NCBI GenBank assembly: GCA_052436255.1
Contig: JBQVNP010000012.1
Span: 1 to 64,000, forward strand
Length of the DNA: 64,000 nucleotides
Direction: 5' to 3'
DNA from: Pelomonas sp052436255
Lineage (GTDB): Bacteria; Pseudomonadota; Gammaproteobacteria; Burkholderiales; Burkholderiaceae_C
Shown here: positions 39,675-47,654 of the stretch, piece by piece
How positions within the stretch are numbered: the first letter of the stretch is position 1
Layout of the letters: the number at the start of each line of letters is the position of its first letter
Translations under genes and position numbers: made by a program
The notes under the pieces: generated by a model
Told to the model about the DNA's origin: nothing
The model's database searches: none
Seen by the model: the letters and a program-made list of their open reading frames with translations, nothing else

Positions 39675-40346
39675 TCAACTGAAACCCTGGCCCCGGATCA
39701 GGCCAACCGCCAAGCCTTCGATGCTGAAGTTTTCAGTGCCTTCACCGACGCGGATGGGCTCGAAATCGGCGTTCTCGGGGAGCAATTCGATGCCTTCCGC
39801 ACCGCGCTTGAAACGCTTGACGGTGACGTCGTCGCCGACTCGGGCCACGACGATTTGGCCATTGCGGGCCTCATTCGTCGACTGCACGGCAAGCAGGTCG
39901 CCATCAAGGATGCCGATGTCCTTCATGCTCATGCCCTTGACCTTCAGCAGGTAGTCGGGCTTCTTGGCGAACAGGCTGGGCTCGATGGTGTAGGTCTGTT
40001 CGACATGCTCCTGTGCCAGGATGGGTGCGCCGGCAGCGACCCGGCCGATCAGTGGCAGGGTCAACTGGGCCAAGCTGGGAATGGGCAGGCTGAATTGACG
40101 CGCGCGGTTGACGGCGGTGAGCGCGTCCGACTTGAGCCGGATGCCGCGCGATGTGCCGCCGATCAGTTCCAGCATGCCCTTGCGCGCCAGTGCCTGCAAA
40201 TGCTCCTCGGCCGCGTTGGCGGATTTGAAGCCCAGCTCGGCAGCGATTTCAGCCCGTGTGGGCGGTGAGCCGGTGCTTTCAATCGCATTGCGCACCAGGT
40301 CGAAGATCTGCTGCTGGCGGGCGGTAAGCTTGGGTCGGTCTTGCAC
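39675..40346 (-). CDS. lexA: SOS repressor LexA
   Basis: The repressor has 223 residues from GTG 40346. An N-terminal winged helix-turn-helix begins KLTARQQQIFDLV. The Ala105-Gly106 cleavage site lies in GRVAAGAPI, with the catalytic Ser140 in GMSMKD and Lys177 in VTVKRFK. GTG 40346 is preferred over TTG 40361 because it has AAAAGG 6 bases upstream and because TTG sits only 4 bases from a LexA box. Two tandem LexA boxes lie in the 65-base gap to the divergent asparaginase gene, so autoregulation is expected. Confidence 0.95.
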   Translation of the reverse strand: MQDRPKLTARQQQIFDLVRNAIESTGSPPTRAEIAAELGFKSANAAEEHLQALARKGMLELIGGTSRGIRLKSDALTAVNRARQFSLPIPSLAQLTLPLIGRVAAGAPILAQEHVEQTYTIEPSLFAKKPDYLLKVKGMSMKDIGILDGDLLAVQSTNEARNGQIVVARVGDDVTVKRFKRGAEGIELLPENADFEPIRVGEGTENFSIEGLAVGLIRGQGFS

Positions 40347-40365
40347 GGGCGGCCTTTTCAATGGG

Positions 40366-40400
40366 CTGGTGATTTGTCCAGCAACTGTATTTTTGTCCAG
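40366..40400. promoter_or_regulatory. Two tandem LexA boxes between lexA and the asparaginase gene
   Basis: Box 1 is CTGGTGATTTGTCCAG (40366-40381). Box 2 is CTGTATTTTTGTCCAG (40385-40400). Both fit CTG-N10-CAG with an AT-rich centre, and they are three bases apart. Box 2 begins 27 bases and ends 12 bases before the asparaginase start and touches its ribosome site AGGA (40399-40402). Both genes may be repressed by LexA. Confidence 0.85.
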
Positions 40401-40411
40401 GAATCCATCAA

Positions 40412-41347
40412 TTGCAAACCCCTGCAGATTTAATTGTCATTCTGGCCACCGGCGGGACGATTGCCGGCACCTCTCGGAGCGCGACCGACGGTGTCGGCTA
40501 TACGGCCGCGCAGTTGCGGGTGGAAGACCTACTGGCTGCGATACCAGGCTTGGCACACCGCCGTTTGGAGGCGCATCAACTCGCCCAGCTGGACAGCAAG
40601 GACATGGACTTTGCGACCTGGCAGCGCTTGGCCACTGCGGTGCAAGCGCAGCTGGACAGGCCCGCGGTTGGCGGTGTCGTCATCACCCATGGCACGGACA
40701 CGCTCGAGGAGACGGCGTACTTCCTGCACCGCGTGTTGGCGCCGATCAAGCCCGTCGTGCTGACGGCGGCGATGCGTCCGGCCACCGCGCTGGCCGCCGA
40801 CGGACCCCAAAACCTTCTGGATGCGGTTCAAGTGGCCTCCGCACCGGGCGCGGCGGGCGTCGTGGTGGCGTTTGCGGGGCGTGTGCATGACGCAACCCAG
40901 GTGCGCAAGACGCACAGCTATCGCGTCGACGCCTTCGAATCGACGGACGGCGCGCTGGTGGCGCGCGTCGAAGAGGGATCGGTCAGGCTGCTCGGACGCT
41001 GGCCGCAGGGCGACGCACTGGGCTTGGCCCGCATTGCCCGGCCGGTGCAGGACTGGCCGCGTGTGGACATCGTGATGAACCATGCGGGCCAGGACGGCCG
41101 CATCGTGCATGCGCTGCTGTCTGCAGGCGTGGATGGCATCGTGGCCGCTGGCACCGGCAACGGCACGCTGAGCGTTGCACTGGACGCGGCCTTGCGCGAA
41201 GCCGAGGCCCGCAGTGTTCGCGTCCTGCGCAGCACGCGCTGTGACGCCGGTCCGGTCATGGCGCTGCCCGGACTCCTGCCGAGCGCCGGTGCTCTGAGCC
41301 CTCTCAAGGCCAGGATCGAACTGATCCTGTCGTTGCTGGCTGCATGA
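40412..41347 (+). CDS. ansA: L-asparaginase
   Basis: This 311-residue Thr-nucleophile amidohydrolase has the first motif LATGGTIAGT (about residues 11-20) and the second HGTDTLEETAYFL, with Thr/Asp of the second triad. No signal peptide is visible, so it is probably cytosolic. The start is TTG 40412 with AGGA 9 bases upstream; no ATG or GTG is available nearer. It hydrolyses Asn to Asp and ammonia. It is divergent from lexA and convergent with ohr. Confidence 0.9.
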   Translation: MQTPADLIVILATGGTIAGTSRSATDGVGYTAAQLRVEDLLAAIPGLAHRRLEAHQLAQLDSKDMDFATWQRLATAVQAQLDRPAVGGVVITHGTDTLEETAYFLHRVLAPIKPVVLTAAMRPATALAADGPQNLLDAVQVASAPGAAGVVVAFAGRVHDATQVRKTHSYRVDAFESTDGALVARVEEGSVRLLGRWPQGDALGLARIARPVQDWPRVDIVMNHAGQDGRIVHALLSAGVDGIVAAGTGNGTLSVALDAALREAEARSVRVLRSTRCDAGPVMALPGLLPSAGALSPLKARIELILSLLAA

Positions 41348-41349
41348 AC

Positions 41350-41396
41350 AAAAAGGCGGCGCCGAGCCGAGGCTCGACACCGCGGCTCGAACCGCC
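41350..41396 (-). terminator. Intrinsic terminator of the ohrR-ohr unit
   Basis: On the minus strand GGCGG and CGAGCCG pair with CGGCTCG and CCGCC (41355-41369 with 41383-41396) to give a long stem with an internal bulge, followed by TTTTT (41354-41350). A weaker plus-strand reading could also stop the asparaginase transcript. Confidence 0.75.
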
Positions 41397-41402
41397 GTCG
41401 CT

Positions 41403-41837
41403 TTAGACGATGGTCAGCGACACGTCGACATTGCCGCGCGTGGCGTTCGAGTAGGGGCAGACCTCGTGGGCTGTGGCGACCAGCGCTTCCAGCGCGGCGC
41501 GCTCCATGCCGGGCACGGAAATCTTCATGTCGACCTGGATGCCGAAGGCGCCCGGCTTGTTGGCGTGCGGGCCGATGGCGACGTCGCTCGTGATCGAGAC
41601 CTCGGCAGGCAGGCTGATCTTCTGCTTGCCGGCAACGGCCTTCATCGCGCCGATGAAGCAGGCGGAATAGCCAGCCGCAAACAGCTGCTCGGGGTTGGTG
41701 CCCGGGCCACCAGCGCCGCCCAGTTCCTTGGGCGTTGACAGCGTCACGTCGATGGCGCCATCAGACGACTTGGCGGTACCGGCACGACCGCCGGTGGCAG
41801 TGGCGGTGGCGGTGTAGAGGGCTTTTTCGATGGCCAT
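41403..41837 (-). CDS. ohr: Organic hydroperoxide reductase Ohr
   Basis: This 144-residue OsmC/Ohr protein reduces organic peroxides with a lipoyl-linked thiol pair. Catalytic Cys60 (GYSACFIGAM) and Cys127 (HEVCPYSNATRGN) are both present, and the VATAHEVCPYS block is the Ohr signature that separates it from OsmC. It lies 36 bases after ohrR on the same strand, so it is probably transcribed with it. Confidence 0.96.
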   Translation of the reverse strand: MAIEKALYTATATATGGRAGTAKSSDGAIDVTLSTPKELGGAGGPGTNPEQLFAAGYSACFIGAMKAVAGKQKISLPAEVSITSDVAIGPHANKPGAFGIQVDMKISVPGMERAALEALVATAHEVCPYSNATRGNVDVSLTIV

Positions 41838-41873
41838 GTGGGGCTCCTTGGGTTGACGGTGGGGTGAGGGAAA

Positions 41874-42350
41874 TCAGTTGGCGGCCGGCTGACCGAGCTG
41901 CTGTCGAAGTAGATGCAGCCGACGCGTCAGCGTGACGAGTTCGTCCAGCTCACAGGCGCTGGCGCAGGCCAACCGGCCGGGGATGTCCAGCGCCTTGCCG
42001 CGCAGCTTGCGGCCGGCCGGTGTCAGGAAAAGGTCGACTCGGCGTTCGTCTTCCGTAGCGCGGCGGCGCTCGATGTGGCCCAGTGCTTGCAGTCGCTTGA
42101 GCAGTGGTGTCAGGGTGCCGGAGTCCAGTGACAGGCGCTCGCCGAGCTGGCTGACGCTCAGCCCCTCGGTCTCCCACAGCACCAGCATGACGAGGTACTG
42201 CGGATAGGTCAGGCCAAGCGGTGCGAGCAGGGGCTTGTAGAGCTTGGTCATGGCCAGCGAGCTGCTGTAGAGCGCGAAGCACAACTGCCGATCCAGCTTG
42301 AGCCATTGCTCGCGGGAGTCGACGGAGGTGGATGCCTTGCTGCGTGCCAT
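41874..42350 (-). CDS. ohrR: OhrR, MarR-family peroxide sensor repressor
   Basis: This 158-residue winged-helix repressor has the reactive Cys24 in DRQLCFALYSSS, the OhrR signature. Cys129 and Cys133 in the C-terminal helices suggest the two-Cys type in which oxidation forms an intersubunit disulphide. The DNA-binding domain covers about 45-110 (LGERLSLDSGTLTPLLKRL). A palindromic OhrR-like box lies 17 bases before the start. Peroxide should relieve repression of ohrR-ohr. Confidence 0.93.
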   Translation of the reverse strand: MARSKASTSVDSREQWLKLDRQLCFALYSSSLAMTKLYKPLLAPLGLTYPQYLVMLVLWETEGLSVSQLGERLSLDSGTLTPLLKRLQALGHIERRRATEDERRVDLFLTPAGRKLRGKALDIPGRLACASACELDELVTLTRRLHLLRQQLGQPAAN

Positions 42351-42366
42351 GGCCGTTAATGTAGTA

Positions 42367-42381
42367 AGCAATTCAATTGCG
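42367..42381. promoter_or_regulatory. OhrR operator
   Basis: AGCAATTCAATTGCG contains the perfect palindrome GCAATT-C-AATTGC (42368-42380) and matches the published form TACAATT-N-AATTGTA at the inner ten positions. It is the only such palindrome in the ohrR-DUF1304 gap. Confidence 0.75.
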
Positions 42382-42488
42382 CACAATGCAAATGGTCTTT
42401 GCGCAGGGTCGTTTGAGTGACAGGGACAGGCTAGGGTGATCTGCGAGGATGCGCCACCCCCTATCGAACAACGACGAGGAGAGATGCG

Positions 42489-42851
42489 ATGCAGATGGCG
42501 GCAATCGTGCTGGCAGCGCTGGTGGCGCTGCTGCACCTGTACTTCCTGGTGCTGGAAATGTTCTTCTGGACCCAGCCGCTGGGCCGCAAGGCCTTCGGGC
42601 TGAAGGCCGACTTTGCGGAGCAGACCAAGGCGCTGGCCGCCAACCAAGGGCTCTACAACGGCTTTCTCGCGGCGGGGCTACTGTGGGGCCTGATGCAAGG
42701 CGCTGCGGGCGCGGGCAAGCCCTGGCTGGTGTTCTTCCTCGGCTGCGTCGTCGTGGCCGGCGTGTTCGGGGCGGCGACAGCGTCGAAGAAGATCCTGTAC
42801 GTGCAGGCGCTGCCGGGCGCACTGGCCCTGGCAGCGGTGCTTCTCAGCTGA
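42489..42851 (+). CDS. DUF1304 membrane protein
   Basis: This 120-residue protein has four transmembrane segments (about 5-25, 53-72, 78-97, 103-119) and the DUF1304 hallmarks YFLVLEMFFW and NQGLYNGFLAAGL. The function of the family is unknown. It is divergent from ohrR and could share its operator. The ribosome site GAGGAGAG is strong. It ends 8 bases inside the convergent ABC-F gene. Confidence 0.85.
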   Translation: MQMAAIVLAALVALLHLYFLVLEMFFWTQPLGRKAFGLKADFAEQTKALAANQGLYNGFLAAGLLWGLMQGAAGAGKPWLVFFLGCVVVAGVFGAATASKKILYVQALPGALALAAVLLS

Positions 42852-44775
42852 GCGCCTCGATCTGCTCGCTCAGTGCCAGCCAACGCGTCTCATCGATTTC
42901 GAGCTGGTCGCTGATCGCCTTTAGCCGCTTGCCCATCTCGGCGATGGCCGACGCTGCGGCACCCTCGGAGAGCTGGGCTTCGATGCCTGCGCGCTCTTCG
43001 GCCAGGGCGTGCATACGCTTGTCGATGGCCTCCATCTCCTTGCGCAGCGGCCGCGTCTGCTCGGCCAGCTTGGCGCGCGCCTGGCCTGAGGCCTTGCGGT
43101 CTTCGCGGGGCGCCGGTGCGGCTGCGGGTGCCGCCACCATAGCGGGCGCGGACGCCGCAGCCGGTTGCTTCCTGGCGGCGCGGGCGGCCTCCTTGCTCTG
43201 CTCGAGCAGCCAGCGCTGATAGTCGTCCAGGTCGCCGTCGAAAGGTTTGACGACGCCGTCGGTCACCAGCCAGAACTCATCGCAGACCTCGCGCAGCAGC
43301 GCACGGTCGTGACTGACCAGCATGACCGTGCCCTCGAACTCGTTGAGCGCCATCGACAGCGCCTCGCGGGTGTTCAGGTCCAGGTGGTTGGTGGGCTCGT
43401 CCAGCAGCAGCAGGTTGGGACGCTGCCACACCAGCATGGCCAGCACCAGCCGCGCCTTTTCGCCGCCGGACAGGCTGCCCACGGCCTGGTTGACCATGTC
43501 GCCGGTAAAGCGGAACTGGCCGAGGAAGTCGCGCAGCTCCTGCTCGCGGCCGGCCGGGCCGACCTCGCGCGCCAGCCGCACCATGTGCTCCAGCGGGCCT
43601 TCGTCCAGCCGCAGCACGTCCAGCTCCTGCTGGGCGAAGTAGCCGATCGACAGGCCCTTGCCCTGCGTCAGCCTGCCAGCCAGCGCCGGCTGCGTGCCGG
43701 CAATCGTCTTGACCAGCGTGGACTTGCCCTGGCCGTTGGCGCCGAGGATGCCGATGCGCTGGCCGGCCAGCACCGAGCGGTCGATGTCACGCACGATGGT
43801 GGTCGTGCCGTAGCCGCACGACATCTCGTCGAACATCAGCATCGGGTTCGGCAGGTTCAGCGGCTCGCGGAACTCGAAGTTGAAGTCGGCCGACGCCAGC
43901 ACCGGCGCCAGCCGCTCCATGCGCTCCAGCGCCTTCACGCGGCTCTGTGCCTGCTTGGCCTTGCTGGCCTTGGCCTTGAAGCGGTCGATGAACTTCTGCA
44001 GGTGGGCCACGCGCTCCTGCTGCTTGGAGAAGGCGGCCTGTTGCAGCACCATCCGCTCGGCACGCTGGGTCTCGAAGCTGGTGTAGTTGCCGCCGTAGCG
44101 CACCAGCTTGCCTTCGTCCAGGTGCAGCGTGACCTTGGTGATCGCGTCGAGGAACTCGCGGTCATGGCTGATGATGATCAGCGTGCCGTCGTAGCGCTGC
44201 AGCCAGGCCTCCAGCCAGACCAGGGCGTCCAGGTCCAGATGGTTGGTGGGCTCGTCCAGCAGCATCAGCTCGGCCGGGCACATCAGCGCGCGGGCCAGCT
44301 GCAGGCGCATGCGCCAACCGCCGGAAAAGCTGTTGACGGGCGCGTCGAGTTGCTCGGTCTTGAAGCCCAGGCCCATCAGCAGCGCCTGGGCACGCGAGCG
44401 GGCGTCGAAGGCGCCGACGTCGGCCAGTAGTGCGTGCGCGTCGGCCATCGCGTGACCGTCGTTGGCGGCCTCGGCGGCGTCGAGCGCGGCGCGGGCGGCC
44501 ATCAGCGGCAGGTCGCCTTCGAGCACATAGTCGGTCGCGCCGTCGTCCGTCTCGGGCATGTTCTGGGCGACCTCGGAGCGACGCCAGTGCTTGGGCACCT
44601 CGACCTCGCCCTTGTCGTTACCCAGGCGGTGCGTGAGCAACGCGAACAGGCTGGACTTGCCGGCGCCGTTGCGGCCGACCAGGCCGATCTTCTCGCCGGG
44701 TTGCAGTGTGGCGGAGGCGTTGTCCAGCACCACCTTGACGCCGCGGCGCAGCGTGATGTCGCGCAAGGTGATCAT
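42844..44775 (-). CDS. ABC-F family ATPase (YheS-like)
   Basis: This 643-residue cytosolic protein has two ABC ATPase domains and no membrane segments. The first Walker A is GRNGAGKSS and the second GANGQGKST. The signatures are SGGWRMRLQLA and SGGEKARLVLA, and Walker B is LLLDEPTNHLD in both. The linker contains the ABC-F P-site interaction motif region, and a C-terminal coiled coil follows. Sequence start and length match YheS (about 637), a ribosome-associated translation factor. It is coupled to prmB by a 4-base overlap. Confidence 0.92.
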   Translation of the reverse strand: MITLRDITLRRGVKVVLDNASATLQPGEKIGLVGRNGAGKSSLFALLTHRLGNDKGEVEVPKHWRRSEVAQNMPETDDGATDYVLEGDLPLMAARAALDAAEAANDGHAMADAHALLADVGAFDARSRAQALLMGLGFKTEQLDAPVNSFSGGWRMRLQLARALMCPAELMLLDEPTNHLDLDALVWLEAWLQRYDGTLIIISHDREFLDAITKVTLHLDEGKLVRYGGNYTSFETQRAERMVLQQAAFSKQQERVAHLQKFIDRFKAKASKAKQAQSRVKALERMERLAPVLASADFNFEFREPLNLPNPMLMFDEMSCGYGTTTIVRDIDRSVLAGQRIGILGANGQGKSTLVKTIAGTQPALAGRLTQGKGLSIGYFAQQELDVLRLDEGPLEHMVRLAREVGPAGREQELRDFLGQFRFTGDMVNQAVGSLSGGEKARLVLAMLVWQRPNLLLLDEPTNHLDLNTREALSMALNEFEGTVMLVSHDRALLREVCDEFWLVTDGVVKPFDGDLDDYQRWLLEQSKEAARAARKQPAAASAPAMVAAPAAAPAPREDRKASGQARAKLAEQTRPLRKEMEAIDKRMHALAEERAGIEAQLSEGAAASAIAEMGKRLKAISDQLEIDETRWLALSEQIEALS

Positions 44776-45632
44776 TGCAGGGCCTCCTTCGTGACGAGCA
44801 GGACCTGGTCGTGGCCGGCGGAGGTTTCCAGCCAGACAACTTCGAGCGTCGGGAAGGCCGCCTCGAAGTTCTCGCGCTCGTTGCCGATTTCCAGCACGAG
44901 CACGCCGTCGTCGGTCAACGCGGCGGGCGCGGCGCGCAGCAGCTCACGGATGAAGTCCATGCCGTCCGACCCGCCGGCCAGCGCCAGTTCGGGTTCGGCG
45001 CGGTATTCGGCGGGCAGGGCGGCCATGCTGGTGCTGTTCACGTAGGGCGGGTTGCAGAGAATCAAGTCGTAAGGTCCTTGCGCGCCAGCGAGGCCGTCGC
45101 CTTGCAGCAGGCGGATGCGCAGGGCCAGGTTGTGGCGCTCCACGTTCAGCTTCGCAACTGCCAGCGCCTGGGTATCGATGTCCAGCGCGTCCACGGCCAC
45201 CTCGGGCCACGCCATCGCTGCCAGCACGGCCAGGCTGCCGTTGCCGGTGCATAGGTCCAGCACGCGGCGGCTGCCGGGGTGCAGCCATGGGTCGATGCTC
45301 GCGTCGGCAATCAGCTCGGCGATGAAGCTGCGCGGCACGATGGCGCGCTCGTCGATGCTGAAGGGCACACCCTGCAGCCAGGCCTCGCCGGTCAGGTAGG
45401 CGGCCGGTTTGCGGCTGGTGATGCGCTCTTCCACCAGCGCCTCGGCCGCGGCCTGTTCGGTCTCGGTCAGCTCGCGCTCGGCGTGCTCATCCAGGGCGTC
45501 CAGCGGCAACTGCAGGCTCCACAGCACCAGCCAGGCCGCCTCGTCGAAAGCATTGGTCGTGCCGTGGCCAAAAAACAAGCCCGCCTGGTCGAGGCGGGCG
45601 GCTTGGGTTTCGATGCAGGTGATCAGTTTCAA
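44772..45632 (-). CDS. prmB: Ribosomal protein L3 N5-glutamine methyltransferase
   Basis: From TTG 45632 the enzyme has 286 residues. The SAM motif is VLDLCTGNGSLAV and the glutamine-binding NPPYVN signature is present, with the E-rich SIDERAIVPRS before it as in PrmB/HemK enzymes. It methylates L3 at a conserved Gln. TTG is chosen because it overlaps the upstream stop (TTGA) and gives family-like length; the longer frame has no homology. ATG does not occur near the start. Confidence 0.9.
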   Translation of the reverse strand: MKLITCIETQAARLDQAGLFFGHGTTNAFDEAAWLVLWSLQLPLDALDEHAERELTETEQAAAEALVEERITSRKPAAYLTGEAWLQGVPFSIDERAIVPRSFIAELIADASIDPWLHPGSRRVLDLCTGNGSLAVLAAMAWPEVAVDALDIDTQALAVAKLNVERHNLALRIRLLQGDGLAGAQGPYDLILCNPPYVNSTSMAALPAEYRAEPELALAGGSDGMDFIRELLRAAPAALTDDGVLVLEIGNERENFEAAFPTLEVVWLETSAGHDQVLLVTKEALQ

Positions 45633-46798
45633 GGGCCGCGGACGTCCAGGGTGATTTCGGTGAAGCTGGGCTCGTCGCCCGCCTTCTCTTCCTTGCGCGG
45701 CGTGTTGGTCAGGCGCGAGCCCGGCGCCTCGTTCTGCAGCCGCCACAGCAGGTTGGTCGGCGAGTCGGCGAAGGCCAGGCCTTCCTCGCGGGTGATGGTG
45801 CCGTCGGTGATGAGCTTGGCGAAATGCTCTTCATAGGTCTGCGAGCCCTCGGCGATGGACTTCTCCATCGCCTCCTTCACACCGGCGAAGTCGCCCTGCT
45901 CGATGAGCTCGGCCACCAGCTTGGTGTTCAGCAGGATCTCGATGACGGGCACGCGGCCGCCGGCGGTGGCGCGCACCAGGCGCTGCGAGATGACCGCCTT
46001 CAGACCGGCCGCCAGGTCGTTCAGCAGCGCAGGGCGTGACTCCGGCGTGTAGAAGGACAAGATGCGGTTCAGCGCGTGATAGGTGTTGTTGCCGTGCAGC
46101 GTGGCCAGTACCAGGTGGCCCGACAGCGCATAGCTGATCGCCGCCGTCATCGTCTCGCGGTCGCGGATTTCACCGATGAGGATGCAGTCCGGCGCCTGGC
46201 GCAGCGCGTTCTTCAGCGCGACCTGCAGCGACGCCGTATCCCGCCCGATCTCGCGCTGGTTGACGACCGAGCGCTTGTTGCTGAACAGGTACTCGATCGG
46301 GTCCTCGATGGTGAGGATATGCCCCGTCATCGTCTGGTTACGCAGCTCCAGCATGGACGCCAGCGTCGTGCTCTTGCCCGTGCCGGTCGCGCCCACCATC
46401 AGGATGAGGCCGCGCTTTTCCTTGATCATGCCGCCGAGCACCAATGGCAGTTGCAGGCTCTCCAGCGTCGGGATGTCGTGCGGGATATGGCGGAACACGG
46501 CGGCAATCGAGCCGCGCTGGCGAAAGCCCGACAGCCGGAAGCTGCCGACGCCGCGCACTGACACCGCCAGGTTGAGCTCGCCCGAGTTGTCCAGTTCGGC
46601 CAGCGACGTCGGGTCGATCACCTCGGCGATCAATTGGCGGGGCTGCGGCGGGGTCAGCAGCTGGTCGGACAGCTGCACGGTCTGGCCGTTGATGCGGATC
46701 AGCACCGGCATGTTGGCGGACAGATAGCAGTCCGACGCCCCCTTGTCGGCCATCAGCCGCAGGATGCGTTCCATGTTGCCCGCACTAGGACTGCTCAT
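45629..46798 (-). CDS. pilU: PilU-like type IV pilus retraction ATPase
   Basis: This 389-residue PilT-family hexameric ATPase has Walker A GATGTGKST (136-144), Asp box TIEDPIEY, Walker B CILIGEIRDRET and the His box GHLVLATLHGN. The C-terminal helix, SIAEGSQTYEEHFAKLI followed by ITREEGLAFADS, is PilU-like rather than PilT-like. The start is ATG 46798, with an upstream GTG in frame. It sits between dapD and prmB, a place often occupied by dapE. Confidence 0.88.
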   Translation of the reverse strand: MSSPSAGNMERILRLMADKGASDCYLSANMPVLIRINGQTVQLSDQLLTPPQPRQLIAEVIDPTSLAELDNSGELNLAVSVRGVGSFRLSGFRQRGSIAAVFRHIPHDIPTLESLQLPLVLGGMIKEKRGLILMVGATGTGKSTTLASMLELRNQTMTGHILTIEDPIEYLFSNKRSVVNQREIGRDTASLQVALKNALRQAPDCILIGEIRDRETMTAAISYALSGHLVLATLHGNNTYHALNRILSFYTPESRPALLNDLAAGLKAVISQRLVRATAGGRVPVIEILLNTKLVAELIEQGDFAGVKEAMEKSIAEGSQTYEEHFAKLITDGTITREEGLAFADSPTNLLWRLQNEAPGSRLTNTPRKEEKAGDEPSFTEITLDVRGP

Positions 46799-46829
46799 GT
46801 CCGACTCCACAATTCAAATACTGGTCTTC

Positions 46830-47654
46830 TCAGGCGCGCAGCAGTTCGTTGATGCTGGTCTTGGAGCGCGTCTGGGCATCCACGCGCTTGACGATGATGG
46901 CCGCGTACAGCGAATAGCGCCCGCCATCCTTGGGCAGGCTGCCCGAGATGACGACAGAGCCGGCCGGGATGCGGCCGTAGCTGACGGTGTCGGTCGCGCG
47001 GTCGTAGATCGGCGTGCTCTGGCCGATGTAGACGCCCATCGAGATGACCGAGTTCTCCTCGACGATGACGCCCTCGACCACCTCGGAGCGGGCGCCGATG
47101 AAGCAGTTGTCCTCGATGATGGTCGGGTTGGCCTGCAGCGGTTCCAGCACGCCGCCGATGCCGACACCGCCGCTGAGGTGCACGTTCTTGCCGATCTGCG
47201 CACAAGAGCCGACGGTGGCCCAGGTGTCGACCATCGCGCCTTCGTCGACGTAGGCGCCGATGTTCACGTAAGAGGGCATCAGCACGACGTTCTTGGCCTG
47301 GAAGCTGCCGCGGCGGGCGACGGCCGGCGGCACGATGCGCACGCCGCTGGCGCGCAGTTGCTCATCGCTCCAGCCGGCGTACTTGGTCGGCACCTTGTCG
47401 AAGAAGGTCAGCTCCTTGTCGCCCATGATGCGGTTGTCGTTCAGGCGGAAGGACAGCAGCACCGCCTTCTTGACCCACTGGTTCACCGTCCACTGGCCGA
47501 CCCTTTCGCGGGTGGCCACGCGCAGGCGGCCGGCGTCCAGCTCGGCGATGACATGCTCGACGGCCTGGCGCAGATCGGGCGAGTTGGTCGGGTCCAGCGC
47601 GGCGCGGTTGTCCCAGGCGAGGTCGATCAGGCTTTGCAGTTCGGCGGTATTCAT
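46830..47654 (-). CDS. dapD: Tetrahydrodipicolinate N-succinyltransferase
   Basis: This 274-residue lysine and meso-DAP pathway enzyme is a left-handed beta-helix with hexapeptide repeats (many I/V-x-x-G-A turns, e.g. VNIGAYVDEGAMVDTWATVG). It adds succinyl from succinyl-CoA to tetrahydrodipicolinate. It overlaps dapC by 4 bases. DapE is not in the cluster. Confidence 0.97.
   Translation of the reverse strand: MNTAELQSLIDLAWDNRAALDPTNSPDLRQAVEHVIAELDAGRLRVATRERVGQWTVNQWVKKAVLLSFRLNDNRIMGDKELTFFDKVPTKYAGWSDEQLRASGVRIVPPAVARRGSFQAKNVVLMPSYVNIGAYVDEGAMVDTWATVGSCAQIGKNVHLSGGVGIGGVLEPLQANPTIIEDNCFIGARSEVVEGVIVEENSVISMGVYIGQSTPIYDRATDTVSYGRIPAGSVVISGSLPKDGGRYSLYAAIIVKRVDAQTRSKTSINELLRA

Noticed and set aside
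39445..39678. 77-codon minus-strand frame after lexA, TTG overlapping the lexA stop
   Set aside because: It runs through the ssrA terminator, has no family features and no ribosome site.
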